DNA from: Bacteroidaceae bacterium | GTDB lineage: Bacteria; Bacteroidota; Bacteroidia; Bacteroidales; Bacteroidaceae | NCBI GenBank assembly: GCA_017420875.1 | Contig: JAFQNW010000094.1 | Coordinates: forward strand, 1 to 34,497 | Length of the DNA stretch: 34,497 bases | Direction of reading: 5' to 3' | In this document: in pieces, positions 24,171 through 32,065 of the stretch | How the letters are laid out: each line of letters opens with the position of its first letter | Numbering within the stretch: the stretch's first letter is position 1 | Position numbers and translations under genes: made by a program | Notes under the pieces: model-generated | What the model saw: the letters and a program-made list of their open reading frames with translations, nothing else | The model's database searches: none | Told to the model about the DNA's origin: nothing

Positions 24171-24236
24171 CACATCTTATCAAATAAAAAGAGAACATCC
24201 TAAATTGGATGCTCTCTTTTTATTTGATAAGATGTG
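24171..24236. terminator. Long bidirectional terminator between GH3 and GH92 genes
   Basis: Thirty-base arms at 24171-24200 and 24207-24236 (CACATCTTATCAAATAAAAA... and its complement) pair with a single mismatch around the 6-base loop TAAATT. The single mismatch is A-C on the plus strand and a G-T wobble on the minus strand, so the hairpin is slightly better for minus-strand transcripts. AT-tracts on both sides suit termination from both directions. Confidence 0.9.
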
Positions 24237-24240
24237 AGCT

Positions 24241-26433
24241 TTATTTTTTCATCTTGAATACCAAGGTACCTCCATTTATTACATCGTCATGAGTGATGTA
24301 ATTCTTGGTATAAGGTTGACCATTGAAAGTAATGCTTTCTACATATTTGTTTTCTTCTGAAAGGTTCTCAGCAATGACGGTAAATGTCTTGCCATTGTTC
24401 AGGTTCAAGGTGATTTGTGGAATCTGTGGTGCTCCGAATACATAGTTGCAACTAACAGGGTCTACCGGATAGAATCCCATGGCAGAGAACATGTACCATG
24501 CTGACATCTGTCCACAGTCGTCGTTACCACAAAGGCCATCAGGTTCTGGCTTGTATTGAGTGTCAAAGATTTCACGGATTAATTCTTGTGCTCGTTCTGG
24601 ATAGCCAGCAATAGTATACATATAAACTACGTGGTGGCTAGGTTCGTTTCCGTGTGCGTATTGACCAATCAAACCGGTTACGTCAACAGCATTTGTCTGC
24701 AATTCGACAGTAAACAAAGAGTCAAGCTTAGTCTTGAACTTGTCTGCACCGCCAAAGAGTTCAATCAAACCTGGTACATCGTGTTGTACGTGCCAAGTAT
24801 ATTGCCATGCATTACCTTCGGTATAGTCTCCACCAGTCTGGTAGTGGCCTACTGCACTTGGATTGAAAGGAGCTCTCCAAGAACCATCTGCCTTACGAGG
24901 ACGCATGAACTGAGTTTCTGTATCAAACAGATTCTTGTAGAAATTTGCACGTTTGCCAAAATATTCGGCATCTTCTGTCTTGCCCATGTCTTTGGCCATT
25001 ACGGCTGCAGCATAGTCATCGTAGACACATTCGAGTGTATACGAAACCGATTCTGTATCCATCAAGTCTGTTGGATAATAGCCATATTTCATGTACATAT
25101 CCCAATAGGACTTACGTTTGTGTGGAACTGTTTGTGAAGCCTTTACCATGTTGTAAGCACGTTCGGCATCAAATCCTTTGAAGCCTTTGCGATAAGCTTC
25201 AACCACTACAGGAACACCATGATTGGCAATCATACCAAAGTTGTCAACACCCCATAAAGCCCAGATAGGAAGGAAACCTTGAGCTTCGCCATGTTCGAGC
25301 AAGGAGGTAATGAAACCATCTACACGTTCTGGAGTGATGATAGTGTACAATGGATGCGCTGCACGATATGTATCCCACAAGGAGAAAGTAGAATAGAATG
25401 CTTCGCCTTGTGCCTTTACGGTCTCATCGTTTGTGTTACGGTACATACCATCCACATCCGAGATTTCGTTTGGTTGCATAAGCAAGTGATAGAAAGAGGT
25501 ATAGTAATTCAACAATTGTTCCTTGCTACCCTTTACATCAATTCTACTCAAATAACTATTCCATTCGTCTTTTACTTGTTGGTGAGTGGTGTCAAATTCC
25601 CAATGAGGGATTTCGGTATTCAAGTTTTTCTTGGCACCTTCCACGCTGGCTGTTGATAAAGCCAATTTAACCAACAATTCATCTTCCGGCTTCATGTCGA
25701 AGCTGGCGATAATGCGTTGTCCTTTTTCAGCTTCAGCCATCGGAAGGTTGATGCGTTCTGTTACCGGACGGTTGAATTGCAATACGAAGAAGTAGTCTTG
25801 TTCAATCCATGCTTTGTTCTTGACATGGCCAGTCAAGGTTTGGGCATCTTCCCAATTGTACTCACATTTCAATACGTTGGAGTGGTATCTCTTTTCGTTG
25901 CCTGAAGGAGCATGCTGCAAGTCAATGAGCATCGAAGCTGAGTCTGCTTTGTGGTAAGTGTAGCGATAGATGGCGGCATGGGTCGTCGCAGTTATTTCAG
26001 CCTTTACTCCCGGTTCATCCAGTTCTACTGTATAGTATCCCGGTGATGCTGCTTCGTTTTCTTTAGAGAACTTGCTACGATAACCGTCCCATGCACGGGT
26101 GCGATTGCCGGTAACAGGCATAATCAGTAAGTCGCCTAAATCGATACTACCTGTACCATTCAAGTGCGTTTGGGTAAATCCCCAAATAATGGAGTCTGCA
26201 TACGAGTATTCGCCGCAATACTTCCATCCGATTGCTCCTGTTACAGGGCTAGGTTGAAGCATACCGAAAGGGGCACATGCTCCAGGGAATGTATGACCAT
26301 TCTCAAATCCTCCGATGAAAGGATCTACATATTGTGTGTAGTCTTTAATCGTAGTATTGGTTTCAGCCGTACTACAGCTGAAACCAATACCGGTCAGAAT
26401 AAGACTACACAAAAACAATGTTGTCTTTTTCAT
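24241..26433 (-). CDS. Alpha-mannosidase, GH92 (distal copy)
   Basis: The 730-residue lipoprotein (MKKTTLFLCSLILTGIGFSC, Cys 20) has the GH92 signatures. These are DYTQYVDPFIGGFENGHTFPGACAPFGMLQPSPVTG at the start, GGDYTEGNAWQYTWHVQHD, YAHGNEPSHH with the expected acid at Glu597, and CGNDDCGQMSAWYMFSAMGFYPVDP with the paired Asp near 638-639. GH92 enzymes are calcium-dependent inverting exo-alpha-mannosidases that trim high-mannose N-glycans. Linkage preference cannot be fixed by eye. The lipoprotein signal places it on the cell surface or periplasmic face. It is the last gene of the PNGase operon, 35 bases after its paralogue. Confidence 0.95.
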   Translation of the reverse strand: MKKTTLFLCSLILTGIGFSCSTAETNTTIKDYTQYVDPFIGGFENGHTFPGACAPFGMLQPSPVTGAIGWKYCGEYSYADSIIWGFTQTHLNGTGSIDLGDLLIMPVTGNRTRAWDGYRSKFSKENEAASPGYYTVELDEPGVKAEITATTHAAIYRYTYHKADSASMLIDLQHAPSGNEKRYHSNVLKCEYNWEDAQTLTGHVKNKAWIEQDYFFVLQFNRPVTERINLPMAEAEKGQRIIASFDMKPEDELLVKLALSTASVEGAKKNLNTEIPHWEFDTTHQQVKDEWNSYLSRIDVKGSKEQLLNYYTSFYHLLMQPNEISDVDGMYRNTNDETVKAQGEAFYSTFSLWDTYRAAHPLYTIITPERVDGFITSLLEHGEAQGFLPIWALWGVDNFGMIANHGVPVVVEAYRKGFKGFDAERAYNMVKASQTVPHKRKSYWDMYMKYGYYPTDLMDTESVSYTLECVYDDYAAAVMAKDMGKTEDAEYFGKRANFYKNLFDTETQFMRPRKADGSWRAPFNPSAVGHYQTGGDYTEGNAWQYTWHVQHDVPGLIELFGGADKFKTKLDSLFTVELQTNAVDVTGLIGQYAHGNEPSHHVVYMYTIAGYPERAQELIREIFDTQYKPEPDGLCGNDDCGQMSAWYMFSAMGFYPVDPVSCNYVFGAPQIPQITLNLNNGKTFTVIAENLSEENKYVESITFNGQPYTKNYITHDDVINGGTLVFKMKK

Positions 26434-26468
26434 AATTCTTAGTTTTTATTTTCTCTTTATTCCATTAA

Positions 26469-28664
26469 TTATTTTTTCATCTTGAATACCAAAGTTCCTC
26501 CCTTCATGACATCTTCATGAGTGATGTAATTCTTGGTATATGGCTGACCGTTGAGTGTGATGCTTTCCACGTATTTGTTTTCTTCAGAAATGCCTTCTGC
26601 AATGACGGTAAAGGTCTTGCCATCGGTTAGATTCAAAACAATCTTAGGCATCTGTGGGGCACCAAATACATAGTTGCCACTTACAGGATCTACCGGATAG
26701 AAGCCCATAGCCGAGAACATATACCATGCAGACATTTGTCCGCAGTCGTCGTTTCCGCAAAGACCGTCTGGTTCTGGACGATATTGTGTGTCAAAAATCT
26801 TGCGGATTAATTCTTGGGTACGTTCAGGTTTTCCTGCTAAGTTGTAAAGGTATGCTACGTGGTGGCTAGGTTCATTACCATGTGCATATTGTCCAATGAG
26901 ACCTGTTACGTCGGCAGCATTGGTTTCTAGCTTCAAAGTAAAGAATGAATCCAATTTGTGAGTGAATGCTTCTTCACCTCCAAAGAGTTCAATCAAACCT
27001 GGTACATCGTGTTGTACATGCCAGGTGTATTGCCATGCATTGCCTTCGGTGTAGTCGCCGCCTACACTTTCAGAGTGCCCGATACGGCTAGGATCGAATG
27101 GACTTCTCCAAGTTCCATCGGCTAAACGAGGACGCATGAATTGAGTTTGGGTGTCGAACAAGTTTTTATAGAAATCCTTACGCTTGGCATAGTACTCAAT
27201 ATCTTCTGTCTTACCCATACGAGTTGCCATGTCCCATACTGCATAGTCATCATAAACAGATTCGAGAGTAGAAGATACCGATTCAGCACGAATCAAGTCT
27301 GTAGGGAAGTAACCATACTTCATGTAAGTTTCCCAATCAGATTTCAACTTGTGCGATTCAGTTTGTGTGCGTTTCATGATGTTGAAAGCACGTTCTGCAT
27401 CGAAGCCACGGAAACCTTTGCGATAAGCTTCGGCTACTACGGCTACACCGTGGTTAGCCACCATACAATAATTGTCCTTGCCCCACAATGCCCAGATAGG
27501 GATGAAACCTTGTGCTTCACCGTTTTCAATCAACGAGTTGATGAAACCGTCTACACGTTCAGGAATCATGATGGTGTAGAATGGATGAGCTGCACGATAG
27601 GTATCCCACAGTGAGAAAGTAGAATAGAAAGCATCACCGGCTGTCTTCACCACTTCGTTTTTGGCATTACGATACATACCGTCCACATCCGAGATTTGGT
27701 TTGGTTGAATCAATGCATGATAGAAAGAGGTATAATAGTTCATCAGTTGGTCTTCTGTGCCTGTCACATCAATGCGAGCAAAGTAACTGTTCCAACTATC
27801 CTTGGCAGCTTGTCGAGTGGCTTCAAATTCCCACCCCGGCACTTCAGCTTCCAGATTCTTCTTGGCACCTTCTACACCGGTGGTAGAAAGGGCAATTTTT
27901 ACCAATAGTTCGTCTTCTGGCTTCATGTCGAAGCTAGCTACGATACGGTGACCTTTTTCTGTTTCAGCCAGTGGCAAGTAGATGTGTTCCTTTACCGGTC
28001 GATTGAACTTCACGACGAAGTAGTAATCTTGGTTTACCCATACGCTGTTATTTACATGTCCAGTCAAGGTTTGTGCATCTTCCCAATTTGTTTCGCAAGA
28101 ACGTACATGCGAATGATATTGTTTTTCATTCCAAGCCGGGCCATGTTGCAAGTCGATAAGTACCGAGGCCGAATCTGCCTTGTGATAGGTATAACGGTGG
28201 AATGCTACACGGGTTGATGCGGTGAGCTCAGCCTTTACGTTCGGCTCTTGCAACTCTACGGTGTAATATCCGGGAGTGGCTGCTTCGTGTTCCTTTTTAA
28301 AACTGCTACGATAACCATCCCAGGCTCGGGTGCGGTTGCCTGTTACCGGCATAATCAGCAAGTCGCCCAAGTCCATACATCCTGTACCGTTGAGGTGAGT
28401 TTGTGTGAAGCCCCAAATTTCAGAGTCTTCGTTCACGTATTCCGAACAGTATCTCCAACCCACTGCACCAGTTACGGGGCTGGTTTGTATCATGCCGAAA
28501 GGAGCACAAGCACCGGGGAAGGTATGTCCGTTGTCGGCAGCTCCGATAAATGGATTCACATATTGTGTGTAATCCTTCTGTGCGGTATTGTCGGTCGTAG
28601 TACCGCAGCTAATGAATGTTCCGGCTAAAGCCAGTGAACATAAAAGAGAAAGGCTTTTTTTCAT
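26469..28664 (-). CDS. Alpha-mannosidase, GH92 (proximal copy)
   Basis: The 731-residue lipoprotein (MKKSLSLLCSLALAGTFISC, Cys 20) is a close paralogue of the adjacent GH92, with all the same motifs: DYTQYVNPFIGAADNGHTFPG, GGDYTEGNAWQYTWHVQHD, HGNEPSHH with Glu598, and CGNDDCGQMSAWY with Asp639-640. The C-terminal 60 residues are nearly identical between the copies. Differences gather around residues 320-480, where linkage specificity may be set. It starts 44 bases after the PNGase stop and is probably on the same transcript. The two copies may take different alpha-mannosidic linkages of one glycan. Confidence 0.95.
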   Translation of the reverse strand: MKKSLSLLCSLALAGTFISCGTTTDNTAQKDYTQYVNPFIGAADNGHTFPGACAPFGMIQTSPVTGAVGWRYCSEYVNEDSEIWGFTQTHLNGTGCMDLGDLLIMPVTGNRTRAWDGYRSSFKKEHEAATPGYYTVELQEPNVKAELTASTRVAFHRYTYHKADSASVLIDLQHGPAWNEKQYHSHVRSCETNWEDAQTLTGHVNNSVWVNQDYYFVVKFNRPVKEHIYLPLAETEKGHRIVASFDMKPEDELLVKIALSTTGVEGAKKNLEAEVPGWEFEATRQAAKDSWNSYFARIDVTGTEDQLMNYYTSFYHALIQPNQISDVDGMYRNAKNEVVKTAGDAFYSTFSLWDTYRAAHPFYTIMIPERVDGFINSLIENGEAQGFIPIWALWGKDNYCMVANHGVAVVAEAYRKGFRGFDAERAFNIMKRTQTESHKLKSDWETYMKYGYFPTDLIRAESVSSTLESVYDDYAVWDMATRMGKTEDIEYYAKRKDFYKNLFDTQTQFMRPRLADGTWRSPFDPSRIGHSESVGGDYTEGNAWQYTWHVQHDVPGLIELFGGEEAFTHKLDSFFTLKLETNAADVTGLIGQYAHGNEPSHHVAYLYNLAGKPERTQELIRKIFDTQYRPEPDGLCGNDDCGQMSAWYMFSAMGFYPVDPVSGNYVFGAPQMPKIVLNLTDGKTFTVIAEGISEENKYVESITLNGQPYTKNYITHEDVMKGGTLVFKMKK

Positions 28665-28708
28665 GATTTATGAGTTATAATTATGTTTCAGAGTTAATCT
28701 TTAGTTAT

Positions 28709-30421
28709 TTATTCATAAAGTAATGTTCCAGACAAGCACCAATAACTGTTGCTTCCACCTTCAGGTGCTCCTTGCGGAATCTCTACGGTAATGGTGTGCT
28801 CACCGGCGTCTAAGTCGCCTAAGTAGATGTATTCCGGATTAGTGACGGTACCCGGACACCAGTTCGAACGGCTTAGATCGGATGAGCTAAGGCCGTTGGA
28901 GAAGTTTCCTGAACATGGGTTCCAATTGCGATAGGTACCGCAATCGTCACGCCAAGGTACGAACGAGATAACTTTGTCGCCATTCAGGTAGATGGTGTTT
29001 GGCTTCTGGTTGAATTCGTCTCCATTGCCCCAACCGCCATGGCCGGTTGTTGTAAAATAGAGTACAGCATTCTTTACCGGCTCCTTCAGGGTGAACTTGG
29101 CGTTCAACTTGTCGTTCAGCATAAATACTGGATAAGGCTGGCCGGCTTGTTCCAGATAGTTTACGGTATTGAACAGTGGGGTTACTTTATACATACGGCG
29201 ATTTTCATCCGGATAATATTTCATCTTCAAGGTTATCTTATGGCCTTTGGCATCCCAGTTTCCGATGTAGGCTGCTACCCATACTTCGCCTTGTAAACGG
29301 TCGGCCAAGGCCGTTACTTCGGTTTTGTAAAGCACTGAGTCTGACCATTCCTGTCCTGGTACAATGTTATGGTTGTACTGACGTACACCGAAGCCGGTGA
29401 AGAAACGCATCAGTTCCAACGGGGCGTTGTAGTCTTCTGTAGAAACCAAACCGTGGTAGTTTTCATTGTCGGAAGTAAAGTGAGGTACACTCTTAAGGTC
29501 TTTCATTGCATCCAGGAATGATTGCTTCTTATCGGTCGGAATCACGAATACTGAGCCGGTACGGTCGTAAGCATCTCCATCCGACCATTGAATCAATTCT
29601 ACGAAGACGCTGCGGTCCTTTACATAGTCGGGCAGCTTCACTTTCTTCATTAAGATGGTGCCACCACCTACACTATACGAAACACCGTCCTCCAATTTTT
29701 CTGGGAACTTGGCATTGTTGAAGCATACGTTTTGTTCTTCGAATACAGGTATGGTAATCACATTGCTATGGTTGATTTTATATTGGTAAACTTCAGCAAT
29801 CATTTGGGTACCCCATGAGGTAGGAAGGAGTGATTGTTCTTCTTTTACCGGAGTAATAGCGGTAGCTTCTTGTACGGTATCTCCATTGCGTACTACGCGG
29901 AGTACCAATCCGTTGGGCACGCCCATGTTGGGTTGTGGGGTTCCGCGGAAGGCCAAGTCATTGGTATACCAAATTTCGATGGTGTTCGAACGAACCGATG
30001 TGCGTACCACGGTACAATTTAAACCTAGATACTTTTCCTGACCGATGACTTTCAAATCTTTGTCCATCTCGTAGGCCGTAGCCGAAGATATGATTTCACC
30101 ACTCGGAAGTTCGGCCCAGCGATAATATTCATTGGCAGAGTAGTCCATGTAGCTTTTAGTCACGGGAAGTTTGTAAACCGGTCGGCCATCGTTTGCCGGC
30201 TGATTATCCCGTTTGGGCATGATGCTTTCCAAGGCCACTTGGTCTCCGTTGACCTTCATAATCATTTCTCCGGGGCGAACCTTGCCTTTGTAGCTTGATT
30301 GGTAAGTTACTTCGATACCTTTTGCCTTTTTGAATTTCTTAGGTGACACTTGTGCTTGAACTGATAAAGCCAATAAACAAGTTATCAGCATCCACACATT
30401 TTTTAAATAGATGTTTTTCAT
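28709..30421 (-). CDS. PNGase F-type peptide:N-glycosidase with extra N-terminal domain (type II)
   Basis: The 570-residue protein from the ATG at 30421 has a signal peptide (MLITCLLALSVQAQ). Residues of about 30-215 form an extra beta-rich domain resembling the N-terminal bowl-like domain of type-II PNGases. The N domain (about 230-400) has SDGDAYDRTGSVFV, where Asp286-Arg287 align by eye with Asp60-Arg61 of PNGase F. The C domain has GWGNGDEFNQ, with Glu469 matching Glu206, and SNWCPG. The residue matching Glu118 is Gly387. The enzyme releases whole N-glycans from Asn of glycoproteins. The in-frame ATG at 30508 lies upstream of the -7 box and is rejected. It heads the operon with the two GH92 genes. 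Confidence 0.9.
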   Translation of the reverse strand: MKNIYLKNVWMLITCLLALSVQAQVSPKKFKKAKGIEVTYQSSYKGKVRPGEMIMKVNGDQVALESIMPKRDNQPANDGRPVYKLPVTKSYMDYSANEYYRWAELPSGEIISSATAYEMDKDLKVIGQEKYLGLNCTVVRTSVRSNTIEIWYTNDLAFRGTPQPNMGVPNGLVLRVVRNGDTVQEATAITPVKEEQSLLPTSWGTQMIAEVYQYKINHSNVITIPVFEEQNVCFNNAKFPEKLEDGVSYSVGGGTILMKKVKLPDYVKDRSVFVELIQWSDGDAYDRTGSVFVIPTDKKQSFLDAMKDLKSVPHFTSDNENYHGLVSTEDYNAPLELMRFFTGFGVRQYNHNIVPGQEWSDSVLYKTEVTALADRLQGEVWVAAYIGNWDAKGHKITLKMKYYPDENRRMYKVTPLFNTVNYLEQAGQPYPVFMLNDKLNAKFTLKEPVKNAVLYFTTTGHGGWGNGDEFNQKPNTIYLNGDKVISFVPWRDDCGTYRNWNPCSGNFSNGLSSSDLSRSNWCPGTVTNPEYIYLGDLDAGEHTITVEIPQGAPEGGSNSYWCLSGTLLYE

Positions 30422-30429
30422 GAATTTAT

Positions 30430-30445
30430 GAGTTAAATTTAACTC
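30430..30445. promoter_or_regulatory. 16-base perfect palindrome in the PNGase leader
   Basis: GAGTTAAATTTAACTC is a perfect palindrome lying between the -7 box (30448-30455) and the PNGase start at 30421, over the probable transcription start. It could be an operator for a dimeric regulator or a small leader hairpin. No matching copy was noticed before the other glycan operon. Confidence 0.5.
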
Positions 30446-30447
30446 GG

Positions 30448-30455
30448 TAAAGATA
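30448..30455 (-). promoter_or_regulatory. -7-like box of the PNGase/GH92 operon
   Basis: The minus strand reads TATCTTTA, one base off TAnnTTTG, 27 bases before the ATG at 30421. No good -33 TTTG is seen, which fits a promoter that needs an activator. Confidence 0.45.
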
Positions 30456-30535
30456 CGGCTTTTTTGTGTAAATAAGGTGATTTTTATGGATAGTTTTTTA
30501 TTCAGCATTTCTTCTTACAAATTGATTAAATTCTT

Positions 30536-30543
30536 TATCTTTG
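30536..30543 (+). promoter_or_regulatory. -7 box for argF'
   Basis: TATCTTTG is an exact TAnnTTTG match 40 bases before the ATG at 30583. It makes the in-frame ATG at 30541 an unlikely start. No ARG-box-like palindrome was found here, unlike at argR. Confidence 0.65.
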
Positions 30544-30582
30544 CATTTTCAAAAGCAATCAAAACCATCAATCATAAATCTT

Positions 30583-31545
30583 ATGAGATATTATAGAAAT
30601 GTATTCGATTTGGGCGATTTGAAGACAGCCCTGCAAGAAGCGTTCGAAATCAAGCAAGATCGTTATAAATATGAATCGTTGGGTAAGCATAAAACTTGCT
30701 TGCTGATATTCTTTAATAATAGTTTGCGTACTCGTTTGAGTACTCAAAAGGCTGCTCGTAATTTGGGCATGGATGTCATCGTGCTCGACGTGAATCAAGG
30801 TGCCTGGAAATTGGAAACTGAGCGTGGCGTTATTATGGATGGCGACAAGAGTGAACACCTTTTGGAGGCAATCCCGGTCATGGCATCGTATTGCGACATC
30901 ATCGGTGTGCGTTCGTTTGCCCAATTTGAAAGCCGTGAGGATGATTATACCGAAAAGATTCTCAATCAGTTCATCAAGTATTCGGGCAAACCGGTCTTCT
31001 CGATGGAAGCTGCTACCGGTCATCCTCTGCAAGCTTTTGCCGACCTGATTACCATTGAGGAATATAAGAAGAAAGATCGCCCGAAAGTAGTGTTGACTTG
31101 GGCTCCTCATCCGAAAGCATTGCCTCAGGCAGTTCCCAATTCGTTTGCCGACTTTATGAACGAAGCCGATGTGGATTTCGTAATCACTCATCCCGAAGGT
31201 TATGAACTTGATCCGGCTTTCGTGCGTGGTGCCAAGGTGGAATACAACCAGTTGAAGGCTTTCGAAGGAGCCGATTTTATCTATGCCAAGAATTGGGCTT
31301 GTCCGGGTGTGACTCGTCCGGAAGATTATGGCAGGATTCTTTGCAAGGACATGAGTTGGACGGTAGATGCGGCTCACATGGCGGTGACCAATAATGCTCA
31401 CTTTATGCATTGCCTTCCGGTTCGTCGTAACATGATTGTGACCGATGATGTCATCGAAGCACCGACTTCCCTCGTCATCCCCGAAGCAGCCAACCGAGAG
31501 ATTTCGGCAACGGTGGTATTGAAGCGGATGCTTCAAGTACTTTAA
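30583..31545 (+). CDS. argF': N-succinylornithine carbamoyltransferase (ArgF')
   Basis: The 320-residue protein matches the Bacteroides fragilis type closely: FFNNSLRTRLSTQKAARNLG (carbamoyl phosphate site, around residues 43-62), NQGAWKLETERGVIMDGDK, MEAATGHPLQAFADL and HCLPVRRNMIVTDDVIE. It transfers a carbamoyl group to N-acylornithine, giving N-acylcitrulline. Residue 90 is Ser (codon AGT, DGDKSEHL). From memory, the B. fragilis enzyme has Pro90 there and N-acetylornithine-specific homologues have Glu. The acyl preference is therefore uncertain, although overall similarity favours succinyl. The gene stands alone, about 25 kb from argD, with its own promoter and a double terminator. Confidence 0.92.
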   Translation: MRYYRNVFDLGDLKTALQEAFEIKQDRYKYESLGKHKTCLLIFFNNSLRTRLSTQKAARNLGMDVIVLDVNQGAWKLETERGVIMDGDKSEHLLEAIPVMASYCDIIGVRSFAQFESREDDYTEKILNQFIKYSGKPVFSMEAATGHPLQAFADLITIEEYKKKDRPKVVLTWAPHPKALPQAVPNSFADFMNEADVDFVITHPEGYELDPAFVRGAKVEYNQLKAFEGADFIYAKNWACPGVTRPEDYGRILCKDMSWTVDAAHMAVTNNAHFMHCLPVRRNMIVTDDVIEAPTSLVIPEAANREISATVVLKRMLQVL

Positions 31546-31552
31546 GGAATTT

Positions 31553-31630
31553 GTGAAGGCACTTTTGGTAAATGCCTTCACGAAATAAAAAAACGTGCTG
31601 ACGTTTTACCTGAAACGTCAGCACGTTTTT
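31553..31630. terminator. Tandem terminators after argF', second one bidirectional
   Basis: The first hairpin pairs GTGAAGGCA (31553-31561) with TGCCTTCAC (31573-31581). The second is a perfect 18-base stem, AAAAACGTGCTGACGTTT (31589-31606) with its complement at 31613-31630, loop of six bases, with an A-tract and T-tract at either end. The latter suits both argF' and the opposing rhodanese gene. Confidence 0.88.
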
Positions 31631-31669
31631 ATGTTGAGGCTTTTAGATCACTTCGAAAACAGAATTTGT

Positions 31670-32053
31670 TTATTCAACAACTTCCCGGCCTTTCTCTTTC
31701 CAATTCAAGATGCCTTTGTCAAGATTGTATACTTTAAAACCTTTGTCGGTAAGAATTTTGGCAGCGTTGCGACTACGTCGCCCGCTACGGCAATAGACGG
31801 CAACTTTTTGATTCGGATTTAATAAGCTATCGACCAAAATTGGAAATCTTTCTTCGGCTTTTACATCGATATTAATGCTGCCGGGGATATGACCTTCTGC
31901 ATATTCTTCTGGCGTACGGACATCTACTAACTGGATTTGGTCGTCTTGAATCTTTTTCTCAAACCGATGGGTAGATAGATTTTTATATGGCACGCAAGCA
32001 CTCAGGCTTGATGCTATTAGTAGGACAAAAAGTATTCGTGATGGGGCTTTCAT
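31670..32053 (-). CDS. Rhodanese-like lipoprotein
   Basis: The 127-residue protein has a lipoprotein signal (MKAPSRILFVLLIASSLSAC, Cys 20). It carries a single rhodanese domain with LVDVRTPEEYAEGHIPGSINI and the active loop VYCRSGRRSRNAA, catalytic Cys88. Single-domain rhodaneses carry persulfide sulfur or act in redox and cyanide tolerance; the role here is unknown. It faces the periplasm or outer membrane. It is the last gene of the run with the acyltransferase and NigD-like genes, 12 bases after the latter. Confidence 0.9.
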   Translation of the reverse strand: MKAPSRILFVLLIASSLSACVPYKNLSTHRFEKKIQDDQIQLVDVRTPEEYAEGHIPGSINIDVKAEERFPILVDSLLNPNQKVAVYCRSGRRSRNAAKILTDKGFKVYNLDKGILNWKEKGREVVE

Positions 32054-32065
32054 GATTAAAGGGTC

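Noticed and set aside
24586..25137. Antisense open frames of 60-300 residues across the GH92, argD, argG and other genes
   Set aside because: They lie opposite well-supported genes, show no family motifs or promoters, and have atypical composition for this genome.
17078..30421. Classical polysaccharide utilisation locus with SusC/SusD
   Set aside because: No TonB-dependent receptor, SusD-like lipoprotein, sigma/anti-sigma pair or hybrid sensor gene is found anywhere in the window.
30422..30508. Upstream start for PNGase at 30508
   Set aside because: It would bury the signal peptide and lies upstream of the -7 box at 30448-30455.
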